Shown in pieces: positions 1-8,934 of a stretch of 55,135 bases of DNA. Position numbers and translations under genes: made by a program. This DNA is from Candidatus Cacconaster merdequi. Its GTDB lineage: Bacteria > Bacteroidota > Bacteroidia > Bacteroidales > UBA932. The notes below the pieces were generated by a model. That model made no database searches, was not told where the DNA came from, and was given only the letters and a program-made list of their open reading frames with translations. The DNA is taken from contig JAGHVK010000089.1 in NCBI GenBank assembly GCA_018064345.1, positions 1 through 55,135 of the forward strand. Direction: 5' to 3'. The first letter of the stretch is position 1. Each line of letters starts with the position of its first letter.

Positions 1-3
1 ACA

Positions 4-72
4 ATATCAACACCATCAATAATAGAATTAAATAGATAATTAAATTATTATTTAATATTGAACGGTTGATAT
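4..72. repeat. AT-rich inverted repeat upstream of ruvB
   Basis: An 8-base perfect inverted repeat (ATATCAAC at 4-11, GTTGATAT at 65-72) flanks a very AT-rich spacer. The spacer itself contains a short palindrome of the form ATTAAAT-TATT-ATTTAAT. This is the only non-coding DNA before ruvB. It could be the end of an upstream transcription unit or a regulatory site; nothing in the window decides between them. Confidence 0.35.
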
Positions 73-99
73 CTCAATTTGAAAAACCTTTTGAATCTG

Positions 100-1119
100 A
101 TGGAGGACAAATTCAATCCAAGAGTTGAACTTATAAACAAAGAGGGTGACCTTGACAAGGTTATCCGTCCGAAGACTTTTGATGATTTTTCAGGACAGGA
201 AAAAGTCCTTGAAAATCTCAAGATTTTTGTAAAGGCGGCTCTGCTCAGAGGGGAAGCTCTTGATCATATATTGTTTCACGGCCCTCCAGGATTGGGAAAG
301 ACAACTCTCGCTCATATTGTAGCATCAGAACTCGGTGTAAATCTTAAAATCACTTCTGGTCCTGTATTGGACAAACCGGGAGACCTTGCCGGCTTGCTGA
401 CTTCTCTGGATACAGGTGATGTGCTTTTCATTGACGAAATTCACAGGTTGAGTCCGGTAGTTGAAGAGTATCTTTATTCTGCAATGGAAGATTACACCAT
501 AGACATAATGATTGACAAAGGTCCTGGAGCGAGAAGTGTGCAGATAACCTTGAATCCTTTCACCTTGATAGGAGCGACAACCAGAAGCGGGCTTCTTACT
601 TCTCCATTGAGAGCTAGATTCGGAATACAGTCACATCTTGAATATTATGATTCTTCAGTACTCTTCAATATAATAAAGAGGAGTGCAGGCATTCTGAACA
701 TAGGAATAGATGACGATGCTGCGTATGAAATAGCTTTCAGAAGCAGAGGGACTCCAAGAATTGCAAATTCTCTTTTGAGAAGGGTGAGGGATTTCGCCCA
801 GGTAAGAGGAAACGGAAAAATAGATTTGGATATTGCCAGAATTGCGCTGAATGCATTGAATATTGACAAGAGAGGACTTGATTCGATAGACAACAAGATA
901 CTGAGTACCATTATAGAGAAGTTTAATGGAGGTCCGGTAGGAGCCGGTACTATTGCAACAGCAATAAGTGAGGATGTGGGGACATTCGAAGAGGTATATG
1001 AGCCTTTCTTGATAAAGGAGGGTTTCATAAACCGTACTCCCCGCGGAAGGGTTGCCACTGAACTTGCATACAAACATCTCGGGATAAATTACAGAAAAGA
1101 TGAAAATACGTTATTTTAG
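100..1119 (+). CDS. ruvB: Holliday junction branch migration ATPase RuvB
   Basis: RuvB is the hexameric AAA+ motor that, with RuvA, drives Holliday junction branch migration in recombinational repair. The 339-residue product has Walker A GPPGLGKT (residues 61-68), Walker B DEIH (112-115), the sensor and arginine-finger stretch ATTRSGLL...RARFG, and a C-terminal winged helix with PRGRVAT. The frame is open from a TTG at 79, but I start at ATG 100 because MEDKFNPR matches the usual short RuvB N-terminus. The 3' end overlaps the next gene by 20 bases. No ruvA or ruvC lies in the window. The family identification is secure; only the start is debatable. Confidence 0.97.
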   Translation: MEDKFNPRVELINKEGDLDKVIRPKTFDDFSGQEKVLENLKIFVKAALLRGEALDHILFHGPPGLGKTTLAHIVASELGVNLKITSGPVLDKPGDLAGLLTSLDTGDVLFIDEIHRLSPVVEEYLYSAMEDYTIDIMIDKGPGARSVQITLNPFTLIGATTRSGLLTSPLRARFGIQSHLEYYDSSVLFNIIKRSAGILNIGIDDDAAYEIAFRSRGTPRIANSLLRRVRDFAQVRGNGKIDLDIARIALNALNIDKRGLDSIDNKILSTIIEKFNGGPVGAGTIATAISEDVGTFEEVYEPFLIKEGFINRTPRGRVATELAYKHLGINYRKDENTLF

Positions 1120-2308
1120 CATTTGTGCCATATTATTGATTCTATTAGAGTCAATACCTTCAATGGCTTGTACTTCAGCAATATTTACAGGAAAATCAAC
1201 TCCTGATGGAAGACCTTTGTTATGGAAACACCGTGATACTGGTGAGTTGAACAATAGAGTTGAATTCTTTCCTGTTTCAAAAGAACGCAAATATTCCTTC
1301 ATAGGACTTGTGAACAGTCCTTCCGAAGGAGGTGAAGTATGGACTGGAACCAATTCTGAAGGTTTTTCAATAATGAACACAGCTTCTTACAATCTTCAGG
1401 AGAAAAATGCGGATATGGAAGATCAGGAGGGTGTCATTATGTACAAGGCACTGTCCTGCTGCAGGAACTTGAAGGATTTTGAAAAACTTCTTGACAGACT
1501 GCCAAAGCCTCTTGGTGTGGAAGCCAATTTCGGTGTCATTGACGTGGAAGGAGGTGCTGCCTATTATGAGGTGAATAATTATGAATGGAGAAAAGTTGAT
1601 GCAAATGACCCTAAGGTGGCACCTGAAGGTTTTTTGATTTATACTAACCATTCATATACCGGACGCATCAATGAAGGAAGCGGTTATATAAGATATGCCA
1701 CAGCCAAATCTTTGATATACAGTAATTGGATTAAAGGTGGTGATTTTTCTCCTCAATGGATTTTCGACAACCTTTCGAGGAGTTTCTACAATTCTATATT
1801 GGGATACGATTTGAAAGATAATCCTTCTGCAGTTATGGGTGGATGGTTTGTAGATCAGGATTTCATTCCGAGAAGAAGTACTAGTGCTTCCATAGTGGTA
1901 AAAGGGGTAAATAAAGGTGAGGATCCTCTTCTTACCGTTATGTGGACTGTCCTTGGATATCCTCCTTGCGGAATAGCTGTTCCTATGTTCGTGGCTGCCG
2001 GTGATAATCAACCTGCACCTATGGTCAAAGGGTCGGAGGGTAATAATTGCAGAATGTGCGATGAAACTTTGCAAAGACGTGCCTCTGTTTTTTCAAATCA
2101 ACGTTCCAATGCGAAGAACTATTTTCATTTCTCTCTTCTTTTCAATTCTGATGGAAACGGATACATTCAAAGATTGAAACCTTTGGAAAAATCTAATTTT
2201 TCTGTCACTGAAGAATTCATGAGCAAGCAATATGAAAATGGAAAGATGGATGCTGCCTCTCTTGTTGAATTGTATAAAAAGATAAGTTTCGGTGACCTCA
2301 TCAAATAA
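1100..2308 (+). CDS. Secreted C45-type Ntn-hydrolase (acyltransferase/amidase-like)
   Basis: The 402-residue product has a hydrophobic signal peptide (about residues 4-23) followed directly by Cys24 in the context [10 protein letters not shown]. In the N-terminal-nucleophile superfamily that includes acyl-CoA:6-APA acyltransferase (peptidase C45) and choloylglycine hydrolase, the cysteine exposed by processing is the catalytic nucleophile. Here signal cleavage after Ala23 would expose it. The downstream pattern ([11 protein letters not shown], a TNSEGFS segment, NHSYTGR) fits this group. The residues before Cys24 (SMA) are a poor lipobox, so a lipoprotein is less likely. The substrate is unknown; bile salts, N-acyl amino acids or peptides are possible. 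The gene overlaps ruvB upstream and mfd downstream, suggesting co-transcription without shared function. Confidence 0.75.
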   Translation: MKIRYFSICAILLILLESIPSMACTSAIFTGKSTPDGRPLLWKHRDTGELNNRVEFFPVSKERKYSFIGLVNSPSEGGEVWTGTNSEGFSIMNTASYNLQEKNADMEDQEGVIMYKALSCCRNLKDFEKLLDRLPKPLGVEANFGVIDVEGGAAYYEVNNYEWRKVDANDPKVAPEGFLIYTNHSYTGRINEGSGYIRYATAKSLIYSNWIKGGDFSPQWIFDNLSRSFYNSILGYDLKDNPSAVMGGWFVDQDFIPRRSTSASIVVKGVNKGEDPLLTVMWTVLGYPPCGIAVPMFVAAGDNQPAPMVKGSEGNNCRMCDETLQRRASVFSNQRSNAKNYFHFSLLFNSDGNGYIQRLKPLEKSNFSVTEEFMSKQYENGKMDAASLVELYKKISFGDLIK

Positions 2309-5300
2309 TTCAGCTAACGCTGTTTTGATTGCCAACAGAATAAAGGGTGCTGACAACGGCGCCCTTAATGTTGTATTGTTGGACAATAAGAAGGATGCTT
2401 ATTTTTTTGTGAGCGATCTTGATAATTTCTTTGTTGAGGACAATTTATTCTTTTTTCCTTCCTCAAGTGAAAAAAGTGAGTATAAGCGTGCAACTGCACA
2501 AGTTCAGCGTACATCAGCGCTTGTTGCACTGTCAGAAAATAATTTAATAGACAAGACAGTAGAAGCAAAGGACAACAACTCTTATGAAATATCCCGTTCA
2601 CTTCTCGCTAAAGAAAAGTTAAAATCCAAGATAATAGTAACTTATACAGAGGCTGTAGAAGAGAAGGCATTGAAGCCTGATTTGGTAAGGAAAAGTATTT
2701 TGAAATTTAGGAAAGAGGATTCCGTAGTAAGGGATGAAATAGAGAAAGTACTTTTCAATAATAACTTCCATAAGGTTGATTTTGTAGTTCAACCTGGTGA
2801 ATTTGCTTTGAGGGGAGGAATTGTTGATATTTTTTCTTATTCCGACAATCTGCCATACAGAATTGAATTTTTTGGAAATGAAATAGAATCCGTAAGAAGA
2901 TTCAATCCTGACAATCAGCTTTCAGAATCTTATGAAATTGAAAGTGCTGACATATATCCTGATCTTGATGACAATTACGCTCCAGAAGATTATGTTTCGT
3001 TCAGCAGTATGATTCCTTCTGATGCTGTAATATGGGATTTGAGAGATTCTGACGGCAAGACATACGATTCTGACATATCTCCGCAACCGGTATTCAATAA
3101 GAATTTTGAAATCCTTTCTTCAGACATTACTGCCAGGCAGTCAGAAGGATTCGTTGTTACGATATTGTCTCCAAATGATTCACAGACTCTGCGTCTCAAA
3201 CAGATTATGAGGGACATTGGAGTTACCATGCAGCCATTGTTCCTTCCTGTTTCACTTCATCTTGGATATATAGACAAAAAGGCTCGAAGATGTTATTATA
3301 CTGACCATCAAATATTTGAAAGATATCATAAATTGAAGGTCAGAAGGCAGGTGGAAAGAAGCGGGAGAATGACCATCAATGAGTTGAATGCTATGCAGAT
3401 AGGGGACTATATCGTTCATATTGACCATGGTGTGGGACAGTATGGAGGATTGGTCAAGACTAATGTAGGCGGGAAGAAACAGGAAGCTGTGAAGCTTATC
3501 TACAAGGATGGCGACGTAATATTCGTGTCCATCCACTCTTTGCACAGGATATCAAAGTTCAAGTCACGTGACGGGGAGATTCCCAGGATTTACAAGTTGG
3601 GAACAAAGGCCTGGGATACACTGAAGAACAATACCAAGTCCAAGGTAAAGGACATAGCAAAGGATCTTATAAAGTTATATTCCGAAAGACAGAATTCGGA
3701 AGGATTCGCCTTTTCCCCGGACAGTTACCTTCAACAGGAACTTGAATCGTCTTTCATATATAAAGATACTCCTGATCAGATGAAGGCGACTGAGGCAATC
3801 AAGGCTGATATGGAAAACAGACATCCTATGGACAGGCTTGTCTGCGGAGATGTAGGATTCGGAAAGACGGAAGTGGCTATACGTGCCGCTTTCAAGGCGG
3901 TATGTGATTCGAAGCAGGTTGCTGTGTTGGTTCCTACTACAATTCTCGCACTGCAACACTATGAGACATTCAAGGAAAGGCTTAAGGATTTCCCTTGCAC
4001 GGTGGATTATTTGAGCAGGTTGAGGACTGCGAAGGAAATAAAGGAAATAGAGACAAAGATAGAGAATGGTGGAATAGACATCATAATAGGTACCCACAGG
4101 ATTCTCAACAAAAATATCAAGTTCAAGGATCTCGGACTATTGATAATAGATGAGGAGCAGAAGTTCGGAGTCACTTCCAAGGAGAAGATAAGGCAGATGA
4201 AGAGTACGGTGGACACATTGACTCTTACCGCTACGCCTATTCCGCGTACTCTGCAGTTCTCTTTGCTCGGTGCGAGGGATATGTCAATCATAAACACTCC
4301 TCCTCCGAACAGGATTCCGGTAAGCACTGAAGTTGTCAATTTCAACGAGGAGATGATAGCTGATATCATCAGCCGGGAGATTGAGAGGGGAGGTCAGGTA
4401 TATTTCGTACATAACCGTGTGGAGGACATTCTATCCATCAGGGACATACTTCACAGGATATGTCCGGAGGCCGAAATATGTGTGGCTCACGGGAAAATGG
4501 AGCCGAAAGAGCTCGAAAACAGGGTATTGTCGTTCATAAAAGGCGATTATGACATACTTCTGTCCACTACTATTATTGAGAACGGAATAGACGTGCCGAA
4601 TGCAAACACGATGATAGTGAATCAGGCCCACAGATTCGGCCTTAGCGATTTGCACCAGCTGAGAGGACGTGTGGGAAGAAGCAATGTCAAGGCATACTGC
4701 TATCTCATAGTCCCGTCGGTTTCATCAATGAATGAAGATGCCCGTCGCAGAATCAAAGCTCTCGAGGCTTTCAGTGACCTGGGAAGCGGTTTCAACATAG
4801 CGATGCAGGATTTGGATATCCGAGGTGCCGGCAATCTTCTTGGAGCAGAGCAGAGCGGATTTATGGCCGAAATGGGTTATGAGACCTATATGAAGATAAT
4901 CAAGGAGGCAATCAACGAAATAGTTATTGACGGTGATTTGCCGGAAAAGGCGGGAGTCAGACGGCTCTCCTCGAATAATTCTGTATGGAATATTGATACC
5001 CAGATAGAAACTGACCTGGAGGTTTTCATTCCGGATGATTATGTCAACGTACCTTCTGAGAAAATAAGGCTGTATAAGGAATTGGATGGTATAAACGATG
5101 AAAACAGGCTCAGGACATTCGCGTCCGACATTGCTGACCGTTTCGGGTCCCCTGTGCCTGTCCCTTTGCTTGAACTGATGGATATAGTAAGGCTCAGGCT
5201 TGTTGCGCAGAAGCTTGGACTGGAGAGAATAGTAATCAAGGACAACGTAATGCGGGCATATTTTGTATCCAACAGGCTTTCATCTTTCTACCAAAGCAAT

Positions 5301-5441
5301 ATGTTCGGAGATATATTGAACAAAATCCAGGAGTTCCGGGAATATAACTTGTGTGAGCATAACGACAAGCTGTACATCATGGCTAAGAAAGTCTCTTCTG
5401 TCAGGACTGCATTGGATATACTTAAGCGTTTTTTGGTATAA
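2292..5441 (+). CDS. mfd: Transcription-repair coupling factor Mfd
   Basis: Mfd is a DNA translocase that removes RNA polymerase stalled at lesions and recruits the UvrABC excision system. Domains in order: a UvrB-like N-terminal module (about 1-300), a CarD-like RNAP-interaction domain (IGDYIVHIDHGVGQYGG), a RecG-like helicase with Walker A GDVGFGKT (519-526) and DEEQ (620-623), motif VI QLRGRVGRS, and a C-terminal TRCF domain. The start is GTG 2292. An in-frame TAA at 2283-2285 rules out anything upstream, so the 1049-residue protein begins right at the first module and is shorter than the roughly 1100-1150 residues common in this phylum. It overlaps the preceding gene by 17 bases. Confidence 0.96.
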   Translation: MTSSNNSANAVLIANRIKGADNGALNVVLLDNKKDAYFFVSDLDNFFVEDNLFFFPSSSEKSEYKRATAQVQRTSALVALSENNLIDKTVEAKDNNSYEISRSLLAKEKLKSKIIVTYTEAVEEKALKPDLVRKSILKFRKEDSVVRDEIEKVLFNNNFHKVDFVVQPGEFALRGGIVDIFSYSDNLPYRIEFFGNEIESVRRFNPDNQLSESYEIESADIYPDLDDNYAPEDYVSFSSMIPSDAVIWDLRDSDGKTYDSDISPQPVFNKNFEILSSDITARQSEGFVVTILSPNDSQTLRLKQIMRDIGVTMQPLFLPVSLHLGYIDKKARRCYYTDHQIFERYHKLKVRRQVERSGRMTINELNAMQIGDYIVHIDHGVGQYGGLVKTNVGGKKQEAVKLIYKDGDVIFVSIHSLHRISKFKSRDGEIPRIYKLGTKAWDTLKNNTKSKVKDIAKDLIKLYSERQNSEGFAFSPDSYLQQELESSFIYKDTPDQMKATEAIKADMENRHPMDRLVCGDVGFGKTEVAIRAAFKAVCDSKQVAVLVPTTILALQHYETFKERLKDFPCTVDYLSRLRTAKEIKEIETKIENGGIDIIIGTHRILNKNIKFKDLGLLIIDEEQKFGVTSKEKIRQMKSTVDTLTLTATPIPRTLQFSLLGARDMSIINTPPPNRIPVSTEVVNFNEEMIADIISREIERGGQVYFVHNRVEDILSIRDILHRICPEAEICVAHGKMEPKELENRVLSFIKGDYDILLSTTIIENGIDVPNANTMIVNQAHRFGLSDLHQLRGRVGRSNVKAYCYLIVPSVSSMNEDARRRIKALEAFSDLGSGFNIAMQDLDIRGAGNLLGAEQSGFMAEMGYETYMKIIKEAINEIVIDGDLPEKAGVRRLSSNNSVWNIDTQIETDLEVFIPDDYVNVPSEKIRLYKELDGINDENRLRTFASDIADRFGSPVPVPLLELMDIVRLRLVAQKLGLERIVIKDNVMRAYFVSNRLSSFYQSNMFGDILNKIQEFREYNLCEHNDKLYIMAKKVSSVRTALDILKRFLV

Positions 5442-5465
5442 TCTTTGTTTTTTTATGTACTTTTG
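5432..5465 (+). promoter_or_regulatory. Bacteroidetes-type promoter for the 5486 gene
   Basis: TTTG (5432-5435) and TACTTTTG (5458-5465) are separated by 22 bp and match the Bacteroidetes -33/-7 consensus TTTG...TAnnTTTG. The upstream element lies inside the end of mfd. Transcription would start about 15 bases before the GTG start. Confidence 0.55.
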
Positions 5466-5485
5466 TATCGTAAAATAGGGTTGTT

Positions 5486-6784
5486 GTGAACATTCGAAGG
5501 ATATTTGCCGTATTGTCATCTCTTCTTGTCGCAGGTTGTTTTTCAACTTTCGCACAGACAGGAAATGGAGATACAGGGTTTACCCCATATTCAATTTTCG
5601 GTCTTGGCGATCTTTCCCGTCCGGGTACTGCCTACAATTTGTCGATGGGTGGAATCGGAATAGGGGACAGGAATGCTTCCGTCATCAATGTAGTCAATCC
5701 CGCTTCCATAACTGAAAGGGAACAAAAATCTTTCATGATGGATTTCGGGCTTGGCAACCAAAACTCCGTCTATACTCAAGGAAACTTGAAATCAGCACAT
5801 AACTCCTTTAATATGAGGGATATAGTTGCAACAATGCCTATCACCAGGAAGTCTGCTTTCAAGGTGGGTATCGCGCCTTACAGCACCATTTCCTATAAAT
5901 TCATCAATGAAGAGAAAGATGAGGATGTGTTGGCAAACGTAGGTGACGTTGAATTTGCTGATTATGGGGAAGGTTCAATATACCAGGCAGTTCTTGGCGG
6001 TGCCGTGACTTTGTTCGACAGGCTCAGCATAGGAGTTGACGGACAGTATTATTTCGGAAATATATCACGCCATACCGATGCTGTTTTCACTACTTCTTCG
6101 TATTACAACAACATTACTGCCGGATGGAATTATCTTGTCAGTTCTTTCAGCGCCAAATTCGGATTGCAGTATTCACAGCCTCTCGGAAAAAGACACGAAG
6201 CTGTGATAGGTGCTACATATTCTCTTGGTAACAATATTGGAGGACGCAGGACCAGATATGTGTATGGTGTAAACGAATCAAAGACGGATACACTTTTCCA
6301 TTCTCTTCAGAATATGGATGCATTCAATATTCCGGCGGAGATTGGAGTGGGTATAACTGTCAGGGAGAAGAACAAATGGATGGTCGGTTTCGACTATGTT
6401 ACGCAGGATTGGAGCAAGTCCACTTTTGAAAGCACACCCGGGATCAATTTCACCACTGCCAGACTGCAGAGTTTCCGTGCCGGGTTCGAATTCATTCCGA
6501 ACAGATACGATATACGTTATTATGTCAAGAGGATAACATATCGCGGAGGAGTATATCACGAGAAATCTTATATGTGTCTTGATGGTAATCAGATATCTTC
6601 CACCGGAATAACACTCGGTGCAAGTTTTCCCCTTTCTCCGACTTTGTTCAATGCTATAAGTGTCGGAGTGGATTTGGGACAGAGAGGCTCTTCGAAAGGA
6701 AATCTTGTAAAGGAAAGATATGTGCTTGTGAACGTAAGTTTCAATATTCACGATATCTGGTTCCTGAAACATCTTTACAATTAG
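5486..6784 (+). CDS. Outer-membrane beta-barrel protein, function unknown
   Basis: The 432-residue protein has a signal peptide ending near FSTFAQ (residues 18-24). The mature sequence opens with a segment typical of Bacteroidetes FadL/PorV-like barrels (YSIFGLGDLSRPGTAYN, then a GG-rich turn and NPAS). Alternating hydrophobic and aromatic strands continue to the C-terminus. It probably sits in the outer membrane as a transporter or secretion accessory, but I recognise no specific named member. The start is GTG 5486, placed just after a good promoter. It stands alone between mfd and a separately promoted envelope unit. Confidence 0.65.
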   Translation: MNIRRIFAVLSSLLVAGCFSTFAQTGNGDTGFTPYSIFGLGDLSRPGTAYNLSMGGIGIGDRNASVINVVNPASITEREQKSFMMDFGLGNQNSVYTQGNLKSAHNSFNMRDIVATMPITRKSAFKVGIAPYSTISYKFINEEKDEDVLANVGDVEFADYGEGSIYQAVLGGAVTLFDRLSIGVDGQYYFGNISRHTDAVFTTSSYYNNITAGWNYLVSSFSAKFGLQYSQPLGKRHEAVIGATYSLGNNIGGRRTRYVYGVNESKTDTLFHSLQNMDAFNIPAEIGVGITVREKNKWMVGFDYVTQDWSKSTFESTPGINFTTARLQSFRAGFEFIPNRYDIRYYVKRITYRGGVYHEKSYMCLDGNQISSTGITLGASFPLSPTLFNAISVGVDLGQRGSSKGNLVKERYVLVNVSFNIHDIWFLKHLYN

Positions 6785-6815
6785 GAGCCGAATAGCTCAA
6801 TTATTGCGTCAAACG

Positions 6816-6846
6816 TTTCAAAACAGATTCTAAATTCTTATATTTG
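6816..6846 (+). promoter_or_regulatory. Promoter of the TPR-like gene and lptC
   Basis: TTTC (6816-6819) and TATATTTG (6839-6846) are spaced 19 bp apart. The -7 element is a perfect TAnnTTTG. The predicted leader to ATG 6876 is about 24 bases. The same promoter would serve lptC, which follows with no gap. Confidence 0.55.
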
Positions 6847-6875
6847 CAGACTTTGAAAAAACAAATATCACTATA

Positions 6876-8186
6876 ATGATGAAAAGAATAATCGTAATCC
6901 TTCTGGCTGTTGTCCTTTCAGTACCTGCTTTCGCACAGGGAAAATATGGTAAGGACAGCGTGGAGTGTATCAAGTATCTCTCCTACTATTCTGAACTCGT
7001 AAAACAGAACAACCTTGATGATGCCGCACCATATTGGCGCAAAGCATTTTCTTTGTGCCCGGCAAAGGCAAGCCAGAATATGTTCATCCACGGACAAAAG
7101 ATTATTCGTTATGAAATAAAGAAGAACAGCAAGGATCCTCAGCGTGTTGCACAGCTTGTGGACACTTTGTTCCTTCTCCATGACCTCCGTGCAGAAAATT
7201 TCCCTAAGAATTATGTCAAGAGTTTGGACAGCAAGGCCATTGACTATGTGAACTATGTCAACGACCCTGCAAAGCAGTATGCAACACTTACCGACATTAT
7301 CAGCAAGATTGGTTCTGAAGCCAGCCCGATAGTGTTCGTAAAGCAGATGCAGGCTGCTATGGCTCTTTTCAAGGATGGAAAGCTTGATGCTGATGCCATT
7401 ATGGACAATTACAGCACCATCTCTGCTTATATGGATGCGAAGATTGCTGCAGGCAGTGGGGAAATGGCAGGAGCGAAGCAGGATGTAGAGACATTATTTG
7501 CTGACAGCGGAGTTGCTTCCTGCGACAATCTTGTGGCTTTGTTCACTCCTCGTTTCCAGGCTAATCCTACTGACAAAGCGTCGCTTTCAGGTATGGTTAA
7601 ACTGCTTGCGAAGTCTGAATGCGTAAACACCGAGCTCTTCCTTCAAACAGTTGAAGCTCTCAGCAAGATAGATCCGAGTGCATCCTCTTCATACTATCTT
7701 TACAAGCTTTATTCATCACACGATGAAAATGCAAAAGCTGCTGAAAGTCTTGAGCAGGCAATAAGCCAGCTTACAGAAGAAGAAGGAGCACTCAAAGCCG
7801 AGTACTCGTTCGAACTTGCAACTTTCTATTTCAAGAAATGTGGAAAGAATGCAGCTGCTGTAGAAAAGGCAAAGGCTGTCGCAGAACTCGATCCTTCATA
7901 CGCAGGAAGGGCTTATCTGCTCATCGGTACTATTTGGGGTTCTACGAAATGCTCCGGCAACGAAGTTGAGGTAAGAGCACCTTTCTGGGTTGCAGCGGAT
8001 TATATGGCAAAAGCAAAGAATGCCGATCCTTCACTTGAAGAAGAGGCAAACACACTGCTTGCACAATATCGCCGTTATTTCCCTAATCAGGCTGATGCCT
8101 TCATGTACGATGTAATTGACGGTAACAGTTATACCGTAAGTTGTGGCGGAATGCGCGAAAGCACTATTGTCAGAACAAACAAGTAA
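6876..8186 (+). CDS. Periplasmic TPR-like repeat protein
   Basis: The 436-residue protein has a clear signal peptide (MMKRIIVILLAVVLSVPAFAQ). The rest is helical with tetratricopeptide-like pairs, for example the YLSYYSELVKQNNLDDAAPYW region near residue 31 and a C-terminal run from about residue 290 (ELATFYFKKCGKNAAAVEKA) to 385. No catalytic motif is visible. It is directly followed by lptC with zero spacing, and an unknown TPR protein with an LPS-export lipoprotein suggests an envelope-assembly scaffold. That role is inference from context only. Confidence 0.6.
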   Translation: MMKRIIVILLAVVLSVPAFAQGKYGKDSVECIKYLSYYSELVKQNNLDDAAPYWRKAFSLCPAKASQNMFIHGQKIIRYEIKKNSKDPQRVAQLVDTLFLLHDLRAENFPKNYVKSLDSKAIDYVNYVNDPAKQYATLTDIISKIGSEASPIVFVKQMQAAMALFKDGKLDADAIMDNYSTISAYMDAKIAAGSGEMAGAKQDVETLFADSGVASCDNLVALFTPRFQANPTDKASLSGMVKLLAKSECVNTELFLQTVEALSKIDPSASSSYYLYKLYSSHDENAKAAESLEQAISQLTEEEGALKAEYSFELATFYFKKCGKNAAAVEKAKAVAELDPSYAGRAYLLIGTIWGSTKCSGNEVEVRAPFWVAADYMAKAKNADPSLEEEANTLLAQYRRYFPNQADAFMYDVIDGNSYTVSCGGMRESTIVRTNK

Positions 8187-8831
8187 TTGAGATATAAATT
8201 TCATACAGTGTCATTTATGGCCACCCTTACGGTGGCCATAATGCTTTTGTCCTGCAAGCAGCAGACAGTGGAACCATACGATTTTTCCGTTGTACCGAAG
8301 CAGGTGGTGAACGATATGTCTGTGCTGAAGACAAATAACGGAAATCCGGAAATGCGTATGAAGGCACCTGTGATGCAGGGTTTTGATTACGTCAAGGATT
8401 CTGTACATTGCAGTTATGAGTTTTATCCCGACGGTTTCCACGTTGAAGCATTTACCGATGATGGTGAACTGGAGACCACCATTGACGCTCTTCAGGCAAA
8501 GCATGTAACGTCTAAGGATTGTGAGTCCTGGAGTGCTTTCGGTGATGTGGTTGTGACCAATCACATAAAAGGCGAGTCGCTGTTTACCGATACCATTTAT
8601 TGGAACAGGGAGGAACAGCGGATATATACTGACTGTTACGTGCGGCTGGAGTCTTATTCCGGTATGATGCAGGGATATGGAATGAATTCTGATGAGCGTG
8701 CCCGCAATACTGTAATTCTCCGTCCTTTCGAAAATTACTACATTATGAGGGATTCCGGGGACGTGTTTCTGGATACCCTCAATGCTTTGGGTCCCGTGCC
8801 GAAGCGTTCTGATACGCAGCTTCAAAAATAA
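8187..8831 (+). CDS. lptC: LPS export lipoprotein LptC
   Basis: LptC bridges the LptBFG transporter and LptA in moving lipopolysaccharide across the periplasm. The 214-residue product has a lipobox (LLSC, Cys23) and beta-rich repeats from about residue 70 (an LptC/OstA-like jelly-roll: ITSK-type strands, FGDVVVTN, DTIYWNREEQRIYTD). I keep the TTG start at 8187, which abuts the previous stop codon. The next ATG (8217) would leave a signal peptide with no positive residues and only 12 residues before the cysteine. The gene probably depends on translational coupling to the TPR-like gene. Family assignment rests on the fold pattern and the lipoprotein signal. Confidence 0.75.
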   Translation: MRYKFHTVSFMATLTVAIMLLSCKQQTVEPYDFSVVPKQVVNDMSVLKTNNGNPEMRMKAPVMQGFDYVKDSVHCSYEFYPDGFHVEAFTDDGELETTIDALQAKHVTSKDCESWSAFGDVVVTNHIKGESLFTDTIYWNREEQRIYTDCYVRLESYSGMMQGYGMNSDERARNTVILRPFENYYIMRDSGDVFLDTLNALGPVPKRSDTQLQK

Positions 8832-8832
8832 G

Positions 8833-8863
8833 TTTCAATTTATCTATTTTTTGTGTACTTTTG
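8833..8863 (+). promoter_or_regulatory. Promoter of the ppiD-like gene
   Basis: TTTC (8833-8836), a 19-bp spacer and TACTTTTG (8856-8863) match the same pattern as the promoter at 6816. A leader of about 65 bases precedes ATG 8935. Confidence 0.5.
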
Positions 8864-8934
8864 CAGTCCTTCCGACATTTTGGGAGATTGTATAGAAACA
8901 ACACAAAAATTAATAACTTAAACTTAACAGAACA

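Noticed and set aside
79-99. TTG at 79 as the ruvB start
   Set aside because: ATG 100 gives the usual RuvB N-terminus; the extra seven residues match nothing typical of the family.
8211-8825. Long minus-strand reading frame opposite lptC
   Set aside because: Composition is rich in His, Arg and Ile without domain signs; it is the antisense shadow of lptC.
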